From NCBI GenBank assembly GCA_050955105.1, contig JBPBQZ010000149.1, positions 1-16,827 of the forward strand: DNA of 16,827 nucleotides. The letters run 5' to 3'. Each line of letters starts with the position of its first letter. Position 1 is the first letter of the stretch. Positions 1 through 6,155 of the stretch are shown piece after piece. The position numbers and the translations under genes are program-made. Below the pieces are notes generated by a model. That model worked only from the letters and a program-made list of their open reading frames with translations, was not told the origin of the DNA and did not search any database. The DNA is from JBPBQZ01 sp050955105. GTDB taxonomy: Bacteria > Pseudomonadota > Gammaproteobacteria > Burkholderiales > Burkholderiaceae.

Positions 1-68
1 GCGAAACCCCGCCATGCCGCAAGGCGCGCCGCGGTTGCCGCCGGCAAAGCGATTATTCTCTTTGCAAT

Positions 69-80
69 GTGCGTATGCAC
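69..80. promoter_or_regulatory. Candidate MarR operator 1 (near-palindrome before marR)
   Basis: The sequence GTGCGTATGCAC has GTGC/GCAC arms and differs at one base from the perfect palindrome GTGCATATGCAC at 619-630. A further partial inverted copy, ATGCGCAC, lies at 88-95. MarR dimers normally bind such short palindromes in their own promoter. The site covers the most upstream ATG (67), which argues that translation of marR begins further in. The match between the two sites is seen directly; binding is inferred. Confidence 0.5.
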
Positions 81-96
81 TGATAACATGCGCACC

Positions 97-522
97 ATGG
101 ACGCTCTCCCTTACGCTGCCGACTGCCATTGCTTCGCGATCCGCCAGGCGGCGCGCTACATTACGCAGCTTTACGAGCGTCATATGGGCCGCGTGGGGCT
201 GAGTGCCGCACAGTTCACCATCCTTAATCGCGTCGACCGCACGGCGCAATTGACGACGCAGCAATTGGCCGAAGCGATGGTGATGGAACGTACGACGCTG
301 CTGCGAGCGCTCAAGCCGTTGCAGCGCGACGGTCTGGTAGAGACGCTGCCATCGGCAACGAATCGTCGCGCGACGAGCTTGGTGCTCACCGACGCCGGTC
401 GTAGCAAGATCAAAGCGGCGCGGCTCTGCTGGGCGGATGCGCAGCGGGAGTTTGAGGAGCAATTCGGCGCCAAGCGGGCGAAGGCGCTGCGCCGTGAGCT
501 TTTCGAGATGACCGCGGCATAG
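97..522 (+). CDS. MarR-family transcriptional regulator
   Basis: This is a small winged-helix repressor of 141 residues from the chosen start. The helix-turn-helix covers about residues 53-75 (LTTQQLAEAMVMERTTLLRAL) and the basic wing about 80-100 (NRRATSLVLTDAGR), the classic MarR pattern. A Cys-His-Cys group at residues 10-12 (CHCFAIRQAAR) could sense oxidants or electrophiles, but that is inference. In-frame ATGs also exist at 67 and 88, and none of the three has a clear Shine-Dalgarno. I prefer 97 (or 88) because a candidate operator palindrome at 69-80 would otherwise lie inside the gene. Length is typical of the family. It is followed by a terminator and then by an efflux operon that carries the same palindrome, so it probably represses itself and the pump until a toxic ligand binds. 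Confidence 0.88.
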   Translation: MDALPYAADCHCFAIRQAARYITQLYERHMGRVGLSAAQFTILNRVDRTAQLTTQQLAEAMVMERTTLLRALKPLQRDGLVETLPSATNRRATSLVLTDAGRSKIKAARLCWADAQREFEEQFGAKRAKALRRELFEMTAA

Positions 523-582
523 TTATTGAGAAACATTGAAGGTGGGCGCATGCATGTGGCTCGCGCCATGGTCAACAGTGCG

Positions 583-608
583 AGCGGCACCGATGCCGCT
601 TTCTTTTT
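583..608 (+). terminator. Rho-independent terminator after marR
   Basis: A perfect 7-bp stem, AGCGGCA/TGCCGCT, with a 4-base loop (CCGA) is followed directly by a T-rich run (TTTCTTTTT). It lies 61 bp after the marR stop codon and 52 bp before the adaptor start. It should end the marR transcript, which means the pump genes need their own promoter in roughly 609-659. Confidence 0.8.
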
Positions 609-618
609 ATCCGTTACC

Positions 619-630
619 GTGCATATGCAC
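619..630. promoter_or_regulatory. Candidate MarR operator 2 (perfect palindrome before the pump operon)
   Basis: GTGCATATGCAC is a perfect 12-bp palindrome in the 52-bp space between the marR terminator and the adaptor gene, where the pump promoter must lie. It matches the site at 69-80 at 11 of 12 positions. I could not place convincing -35 and -10 boxes; a weak -10-like CATTAA overlaps its right edge at 630-635. A repressor bound here would be expected to block polymerase. Confidence 0.55.
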
Positions 631-638
631 ATTAAACA

Positions 639-653
639 GTTGGCGCTTCCAAC
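639..653 (+). promoter_or_regulatory. Small leader hairpin just before the adaptor start codon
   Basis: GTTGG-CGCTT-CCAAC forms a 5-bp stem with a 5-base loop and ends 6 bases before the ATG at 660. No Shine-Dalgarno is visible there, so the hairpin occupies the place where a ribosome-binding site is expected. Function is unknown; chance cannot be excluded for such a short stem. Confidence 0.3.
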
Positions 654-659
654 AAACCT

Positions 660-1745
660 ATGAGTACACACGCTCCCACCGCTGCCGATCTGGCCGCGCC
701 GGCTCGTCGAGGCTTCCCAAAATTATTGATGGGTGTTGTGCTGGCCGTCATCGTGGTTGCCTTGGCGCTGTCTTACTGGTTCTTCGTGGGACGCTTCTAC
801 GAATCGACAGACGATGCCTACGTAGGCGGCGAGGTGACTGTGCTGGCGCCAAAAGTGAACGGCTTCATCGGTGCGGTACTGGTGCGCGACAACCAGAAGG
901 TCGAGGCCAACCAGCTGCTGGTGCGGCTCGATGCGCGCGACTACGCGGCACGGCTGGCTGAAGCGCAAGCCGAAGTGAGCAGCGCCAACGCCGCGGTGGG
1001 GGCGCTGCAGGCCAAGCGTTCGCTGCAGGACGCGGTGGTCGCGCAACAGCGCGCTGCCGTGTCGGCGGCGGCGGCCGAGCTGGCGCGTACCGCGGCGGAT
1101 CACAGCCGCTATAGCGAACTGGTGCGCGACGACGCGGTGTCGAACCAAGTGCTGGAGAAGGCCAATGCCGACGACGCCAAGGCGCGTGCGGCGCTCGCCG
1201 GCAGCCAGGCCGCATTGCTTGCGGCGCAGCGCGAAGCGGTGGTGATGGACAGCGAGATCGGCCAGGCGCAAGCCCGCGTTGCACAGACTGTCGCCGCGCA
1301 GCAACTGGCGGCCTTGAACGTCGACTACACGGAATTGCGCGCGCCGGTCGCCGGCTACATCGGCAATCGCACGGCGCGTGTCGGGGCCTTGGCAATGAGC
1401 GGATCTGCATTGATCACAGTGGTGCCGTCGAGCGGCCTGTGGGTCGACGCGAACTTCAAGGAAGACCAACTGAAAAAGCTCCGCGTGGGAGACCACGCAC
1501 GCGTGAAGCTGGATGCTTCGGGCGATGCGCTCGACGGCGTGGTGGAAAGCCTGGCGCCCGCGACGGGTGCCACCTTCAGCCTGCTGCCCGCGGACAACGC
1601 CACCGGCAATTTCACGCGCATCGTGCAACGCGTGCCGGTACGGATTCGTTTGCTGGGTTCCCCCGCGCAACTCGCGGCATTACGTCCCGGCCTGTCGGCC
1701 GAAGCACGCGTGTCGCTGGACTCGGTGCGGGCGTCGAACAACTAG
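660..1745 (+). CDS. EmrA/HlyD-family membrane fusion protein (periplasmic adaptor)
   Basis: This is the adaptor subunit of a tripartite efflux pump, linking the inner-membrane antiporter to the outer-membrane channel. It has 361 residues. A short cytoplasmic N-terminus precedes one membrane anchor (about residues 21-44). Next come the family hallmark STDDAYVGG (49-57) and the first half of a lipoyl-like domain. An Ala/Gln-rich alpha-helical hairpin follows (about 95-215), then the second lipoyl half, YTELRAPVAGYIGNRTARVG (223-242), and a beta-barrel region. Length and order match EmrA/VceA-type adaptors. It is the first gene of the pump operon, 36 bp before the antiporter. The start codon lacks a clear Shine-Dalgarno, but an anchor and hallmark motif so close to the N-terminus leave little room for another start. 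The substrate cannot be read from the sequence; hydrophobic drugs or aromatic acids are usual for this family. Confidence 0.93.
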   Translation: MSTHAPTAADLAAPARRGFPKLLMGVVLAVIVVALALSYWFFVGRFYESTDDAYVGGEVTVLAPKVNGFIGAVLVRDNQKVEANQLLVRLDARDYAARLAEAQAEVSSANAAVGALQAKRSLQDAVVAQQRAAVSAAAAELARTAADHSRYSELVRDDAVSNQVLEKANADDAKARAALAGSQAALLAAQREAVVMDSEIGQAQARVAQTVAAQQLAALNVDYTELRAPVAGYIGNRTARVGALAMSGSALITVVPSSGLWVDANFKEDQLKKLRVGDHARVKLDASGDALDGVVESLAPATGATFSLLPADNATGNFTRIVQRVPVRIRLLGSPAQLAALRPGLSAEARVSLDSVRASNN

Positions 1746-1781
1746 TCGCCTAGCTACTTAACCCCGTCTTCGGAGCAAACG

Positions 1782-3362
1782 ATGTCCAATGCCGAGTTAC
1801 TCGCGCCGGCCGATCAGCCCATGCGCACGCGGGTCATGGCATTCCTCGTCATGTGCGTCGGCTTCTTCATCGCCACGCTCGACATCCAGATCGTCGCCTC
1901 GTCGTTGAAAGATATTGGCGGCGGCTTGTCGGCCAGCCAGGACGAGTTGTCGTGGGTACAAACGTCCTATCTGATTGCCGAAATTCTCGTGATCCCAATG
2001 TCCGGCTGGCTTACGCGCGTGTTCTCCACACGCTGGGTGTTTGCCATTTCGTCGTTGGGCTTCACGCTTACCAGCTTGCTGTGCGGGCTGGCGTGGAATA
2101 TCAATTCGATGATTGCGTTTCGCGCCCTGCAGGGCTTCCTCGGGGGCGCCATGATTCCGACGGTTTTCACCACCGCTTTCGTGTTCTTTCCAGGCAAGCA
2201 GCGCGTGATTGCGGCGGCTGCGGTGGGCGGTCTCGCCTCATTGGCGCCAACGCTCGGACCCGTGGTAGGCGGATGGATCACGGACACCTGGTCGTGGCAT
2301 TGGCTGTTTTTCCTGAACCTGGCGCCCGGTCTGTTCATCACCGTAGCGGTGCTGCGCTTGCTGCACATCGACAAGCCGGACTTGTCGTTGCTCAAGCGTG
2401 GTGACTATATCGGCATCGTCTTGATGTCGGGCTTTCTCGGTTGTCTCGAATATGTGCTGGAGGAGGGACCGCGCAAGGACTGGTTCGGCGACACCGCGAT
2501 CATGTTGTGTGCGTGTATTTCTGCGATATGCGGAGGGTTGTTCCTGATCCACGCGTTCACGGCGCGCGAGCCCATCGTCGATTTGCGCGCACTGGCGATC
2601 CGCAACTTTTCGATCGGCTGCATCCTGTCATTCATTACCGGCGTAGGAATCTTTTGCACCGTTTATCTAACGCCTCTGTTCCTGGCGCGCGTACGTGGTT
2701 TCAGCTCGCTGCAAACGGGCATGGCGATGCTGGTGACCGGTGTCTTCCAATTGGCGGCGATGGGCGTCTATAGCGCCATTGCCCGCTATGTCGATATGCG
2801 CTGGCTGTTGTTGTTCGGCTTGGCTTGCTTCGCGGTGGGTTGTTATCAATTCACGCCGTTGACCAATCAATGGGGTTGGCAGCAGATGCTGTTGCCACAG
2901 GCGGTTCGTGGCTTTGCGCAGCAGTTCTGCGTGGCGCCCGTCGTCACCATGGCACTGGGGTCGCTGCCGCCGGCACGCTTGCGACTGGCAAGCGGCCTGT
3001 TCAACTTGATGCGCAATCTCGGCGGCGCGATCGGCATCGCCGTGGCCAGCACGATGTTGAACGACCGGCTCAACCTGCACTATCTGCGCATCAACGAACA
3101 TTTAACGCGTGGCAGCGCCAATCTCAACGCCTATCTGGCGGCATCGATGGCGCGTCTGGGAGCGGCCACCAACGACGGCGCATCGACGCTCGCGCAAGCC
3201 AGCGCTGCGTTACTGCGGCAACGCGTGATGCGCGAGGCACTGGTACTGACTTTCTCCGACACCTATCTGGCGGTGGCTGCCTGCCTGGCGTTGGGCATCG
3301 TGTTCGCACTCTTTTCCAGTCGGCTCGACGCGGCAGCGGCGCCGCCGGTCGATGCGCACTGA
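1782..3362 (+). CDS. DHA2-family (EmrB/QacA-type) MFS drug:proton antiporter
   Basis: This is the inner-membrane motor of the pump, using the proton gradient to drive export. At 526 residues it has the length expected for the 14-helix DHA2 branch. The first helix ends in LDIQIVASSLKDI, the counterpart of the LDxTIVNVALP motif of EmrB proteins. SWVQTSYLIAEILVIPMSGWL is the typical helix 2 region, and APTLGPVVGGWITDTWSWHWLFF contains the antiporter motif C (GPxxGG). A GGAG Shine-Dalgarno lies 7 bases before the ATG (TCGGAGCAAACG). The gene sits between the adaptor and the outer-membrane factor with short gaps, so the three are almost certainly cotranscribed. The family is certain; the exact exported compound is not known. 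Confidence 0.95.
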   Translation: MSNAELLAPADQPMRTRVMAFLVMCVGFFIATLDIQIVASSLKDIGGGLSASQDELSWVQTSYLIAEILVIPMSGWLTRVFSTRWVFAISSLGFTLTSLLCGLAWNINSMIAFRALQGFLGGAMIPTVFTTAFVFFPGKQRVIAAAAVGGLASLAPTLGPVVGGWITDTWSWHWLFFLNLAPGLFITVAVLRLLHIDKPDLSLLKRGDYIGIVLMSGFLGCLEYVLEEGPRKDWFGDTAIMLCACISAICGGLFLIHAFTAREPIVDLRALAIRNFSIGCILSFITGVGIFCTVYLTPLFLARVRGFSSLQTGMAMLVTGVFQLAAMGVYSAIARYVDMRWLLLFGLACFAVGCYQFTPLTNQWGWQQMLLPQAVRGFAQQFCVAPVVTMALGSLPPARLRLASGLFNLMRNLGGAIGIAVASTMLNDRLNLHYLRINEHLTRGSANLNAYLAASMARLGAATNDGASTLAQASAALLRQRVMREALVLTFSDTYLAVAACLALGIVFALFSSRLDAAAAPPVDAH

Positions 3363-3374
3363 GGCTATCCCGAA

Positions 3375-4766
3375 ATGAACCTTCGTCTCTGTCTCCCGAT
3401 TCTATGCGGCGCAGCGCTGGCCGCGGGCTGTGCGGTGCAACCGGCAACGCATGCTGATCTCAACGCCAGTGTCGCGCAGACGGTGCCGGCCGACTGGTCT
3501 GCGTCCGCGCCCGAAAGCGACGCGACGCTCGATGCCTGGTGGGGACGTTTCGCCGATCCCACCTTGCAGACCTTGATACAAACGGTACTGCAACATAACC
3601 TCGACCTCGATGCGGCGCTCGAACGCATCCAGCAGGCGCAAGCAGCGTCGGCACAGGCCGACTCTTACTTGTCGCCAACACTCACGGCCACCGGCAACGC
3701 TGCGGACACGCGCCAGAATGCGCCGCCGCCTTTGGGTTATGTGCGCACCGCCGGCGCGGGCGTGGCGGCCAGTTGGAATCCGGATGTATTCGGCGGCGTG
3801 CGGCTCGAACTGCTGGCAGCGGAAGCGCGCACGCGCGGCGCGGTCGAGGCGGCCAACGAATTGCGGGTGGCCCTCGCTGCCAGCACGGCGGCCGACTATA
3901 TGCAACTGCGTTGGGCGCAGAACGATTTGCGCATCCTGAACGACAATGTGGCGATCAGGACGCGGGCCTTGCGCCTGACCGAGCGTCGTCACGAATTCGG
4001 CATGGCGACGCGACTTGACGTGGTGCGGGCGCGCAATCAGCTTAATGAGATCGAGGCGCGCGTGCCGGCGGCGCGGGCGGCGATTGCGCACCAGACTACG
4101 GCGCTGGCCGTGTTGAGCGGTGCCACGCCGGAGTCTTTCGAGATCCGGGGTGGGCCGGCGGTGCCGATCGTCTCCGCCGTATTGCCGACGCTGTTGCCAT
4201 CGACCGCGATGCTGCGTCGACCCGACGTGCGGCGCGCTTATACGGTGGTCGAGGCGCGTGCCGCCGCGGTGGGCGCCGCCCGGGCACAGCGCTATCCTCA
4301 ATTCACGCTGAGACTTTCCGATGGGCTGCTGGCGGCATCATACTTGGGGCTGCCCACTTTGACCGACAATCTGTTCAGCGCGGCGCTTGGCGTAACAAGT
4401 CCTATTTTCAATGCGGGTCGCATCACGGCGAGTATCGCCGGTAGCGAGAGCGGTCTGCGTGAAGCGCAAAGCCAACTGCATCAGACTATGCTCGGCGCTT
4501 TGAAGGACGTGGAGGACGCTCGCACCGATCTGCTGGCGCTGTCTGAGCAGGTCGCCAAGTCCGACGCTGCCTTGGATGCATCGCAGCAAGCACTGACCTT
4601 ATCGATCCAGTTGTACCGAGGCGGCGCGTCGAGTTTTCTCGATGTGCTCGCGGCTCAGAATGCCTATCTGAACGACGCGCAAGCCTTGAACCGCGCGCGT
4701 CGCGATGACGCGTTGGCAGCCGTCGGCCTGTATCGAGCACTGGGCGGGGGTTGGAGCGACTCTTAA
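3375..4766 (+). CDS. NodT-family outer-membrane efflux lipoprotein (TolC/OprM-like)
   Basis: This is the outer-membrane channel of the tripartite pump, 463 residues long. It opens with a lipoprotein signal, MNLRLCLPILCGAALAAGC, whose lipobox LAAGC predicts lipid attachment at Cys19. The mature part begins with the family-typical WWGRFADPTLQTLIQTVLQHNLDLDAA pattern (written here in part: DAWWGRFADPTL). Two outer-membrane efflux repeats follow, with long Ala-rich coiled helices. The C-terminal segment has the usual LYRGGASSFLDVLAAQN signature near residues 415-431. Only 12 bp separate it from the antiporter stop codon, with GAGG as a plausible Shine-Dalgarno reaching into that stop. All three pump components are thus encoded together, and no outside TolC would be needed. 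Confidence 0.95.
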   Translation: MNLRLCLPILCGAALAAGCAVQPATHADLNASVAQTVPADWSASAPESDATLDAWWGRFADPTLQTLIQTVLQHNLDLDAALERIQQAQAASAQADSYLSPTLTATGNAADTRQNAPPPLGYVRTAGAGVAASWNPDVFGGVRLELLAAEARTRGAVEAANELRVALAASTAADYMQLRWAQNDLRILNDNVAIRTRALRLTERRHEFGMATRLDVVRARNQLNEIEARVPAARAAIAHQTTALAVLSGATPESFEIRGGPAVPIVSAVLPTLLPSTAMLRRPDVRRAYTVVEARAAAVGAARAQRYPQFTLRLSDGLLAASYLGLPTLTDNLFSAALGVTSPIFNAGRITASIAGSESGLREAQSQLHQTMLGALKDVEDARTDLLALSEQVAKSDAALDASQQALTLSIQLYRGGASSFLDVLAAQNAYLNDAQALNRARRDDALAAVGLYRALGGGWSDS

Positions 4767-4813
4767 TACGGCATAAGGATTGCTGCGTCGCAGTCTCATA
4801 TAGGAGATCTGCG

Positions 4814-5128
4814 ATGAAACATCCCGCTATCGGCGTTTGCATCGGCGCCGTCGCCGCGCTTGCCTGGCCACAGTGGTCAGTGGCTCAAGCTGCCTCTACA
4901 TCGGCATCCACGCCTACATCCCCGGCGGCCTCTTCGCAGAGTGCCACCAAATCTCATAAACATCGGTTATCTGCGTCGTCCACCAGCGGCAAGGCGCGCG
5001 CGGCTGCTGCCGCCGCACAAGTGTCGACGGGGGGCGGCGGCGGTAACGGCGGTCCGGGCAATGGCGGGGGTGGCGCCGGTGCGGCGGGCGGCAACGGCGC
5101 CGCGAATGGCGCCGGCGGTGGGCGCTGA
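4814..5128 (+). CDS. Small secreted Ala/Gly-rich protein of unknown function
   Basis: I do not recognise a family. The predicted product has 104 residues. Residues 1-26 look like a Sec signal peptide (hydrophobic GVCIGAVAALAW, then SVAQA before Ala27). A Ser/Thr/Ala-rich stretch follows, then a short basic patch (KSHKHR) and an alanine run. The tail from about residue 73 consists almost only of Gly, Asn and Ala. The start at 4814 is chosen because a strong AGGAG lies 7 bases upstream; an in-frame ATG at 4751 would overlap the pump gene and lose the signal peptide. It starts 47 bp after the outer-membrane channel gene with no terminator between, so it is probably the fourth gene of the operon. 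Low-complexity composition makes it possible that homologs are rarely annotated. Confidence 0.65.
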   Translation: MKHPAIGVCIGAVAALAWPQWSVAQAASTSASTPTSPAASSQSATKSHKHRLSASSTSGKARAAAAAAQVSTGGGGGNGGPGNGGGGAGAAGGNGAANGAGGGR

Positions 5129-5164
5129 ACGACGTTGCTTCCGCGCGACTGCGTGATTGGGCCT

Positions 5165-5181
5165 TTGCAATAGCTTGCAAT
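5165..5181. repeat. Direct repeat TTGCAAT x2, upstream of the dehydrogenase operon
   Basis: Two copies of TTGCAAT (5165-5171 and 5175-5181) are spaced exactly 10 bp apart, about one helical turn, in the 175-bp gap before the small-subunit gene. Repeats in such phase can be activator sites. TTGCAA also resembles a -35 box, but I see no good -10 partner. The rest of the gap shows no clear terminator or promoter. Confidence 0.35.
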
Positions 5182-5303
5182 CGTCTTACTCTTCTTACCG
5201 GTTCCGCAGCCTTGTCCGCTGCCGGCGTGGTGGGTCGACGGGTGACGGCCATCTTGTCAAGCTGCGGGTTCGGGTTTCAGCGCAGTCATTAAAGAGATAA
5301 AAC

Positions 5304-6143
5304 ATGACCCACGATACGCGGGAGTCACCAGAACCACCGAAAGCACTCGAGCCCTCAGCCTCGCCGCCCGACGCACTCGCGCCTGCCAACGGCGCACCCC
5401 CCGGTACCTCTCCCTCGCGTCGCCGCTTCCTGTTTCGCAGCGTGGCAGCCATTCCGGCCGCCGGCGCGTTGGCCAGTGTTTCCGGGCTGGCATCGTCAGC
5501 TACGGCAAGCGGACCGGCCGGCTCTACCGATAGCGCGTCGGCGGCACAGGCCAAGACGGCCGAGCCATACCAGCCGCGCTTTTTCACCACCGATGAGTGG
5601 GCCTTCGTGCGCGCTGCGGTCGACGTGCTGATTCCATCGGATGCTCAAGGCCCTGGCGCAAACGACTTGAATGTACCGGACTATATCGATGCGCAACTGG
5701 AAGGCAGCTTCGGACATGCGACCAACTGGTATATGCAGGGGCCTTTCCAGCCATCGGCCTCGCCGCTATGGGGTTATCAAGGGCGCATGTTGCCGCGCGA
5801 CGTCTATCGCGCGGGCATCGCCGCCACCAATGACTTCTGTCGCAAGCAGTTCTCCGGCAAAGCCTTCACGCAGTTGTCCGCAGCGCAGCAAGACCGGTTG
5901 TTCGAGGACATGGATGCGGGCCACGTGCAATTCGAACAGATATCGGCACAAGACTTCTTCGCTTTCCTGCTGCAAAACACCAAGGAAGGGTATCTGGCCG
6001 ATCCGATGTATGGCGGCAATAAGGACATGGGCAGCTGGAAAATGATCGGCTTCCCCGGCGCGCGCGCCGACTTCCTCGAATGGGTGGGACAAGACGAGTT
6101 GTATCCATTAGGCCCGGTCAACGTAACCGGCAAGCAGGCTTGA
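5304..6143 (+). CDS. Gluconate 2-dehydrogenase-type small subunit (subunit 3), Tat-exported
   Basis: This is the small (gamma) subunit of a membrane-associated FAD dehydrogenase; in this family it acts as a maturation and export partner of the flavoprotein. It has 279 residues. A long Pro/Ala-rich n-region of about 36 residues precedes a twin-arginine signal SRRRFLF (38-44), then a hydrophobic Ala-rich stretch. The conserved domain begins at FFTTDEWAFVRAAVDVLIP and includes YMQGPF, GYQ and an RAGIAATNDFC segment typical of the subunit 3 family. The start has a purine-rich AAAGAGATAAAAC just upstream. It is the first gene of a three-gene operon, 12 bp before the large subunit. The long n-region is slightly unusual, and no other in-frame ATG exists before the signal. 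Confidence 0.9.
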   Translation: MTHDTRESPEPPKALEPSASPPDALAPANGAPPGTSPSRRRFLFRSVAAIPAAGALASVSGLASSATASGPAGSTDSASAAQAKTAEPYQPRFFTTDEWAFVRAAVDVLIPSDAQGPGANDLNVPDYIDAQLEGSFGHATNWYMQGPFQPSASPLWGYQGRMLPRDVYRAGIAATNDFCRKQFSGKAFTQLSAAQQDRLFEDMDAGHVQFEQISAQDFFAFLLQNTKEGYLADPMYGGNKDMGSWKMIGFPGARADFLEWVGQDELYPLGPVNVTGKQA

Positions 6144-6155
6144 GGGGGCGTACAG

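Noticed and set aside
723..1670. Long minus-strand frame opposite the adaptor gene
   Set aside because: It is His/Arg/Gln-rich antisense of a high-GC gene whose plus-strand product has clear family motifs.
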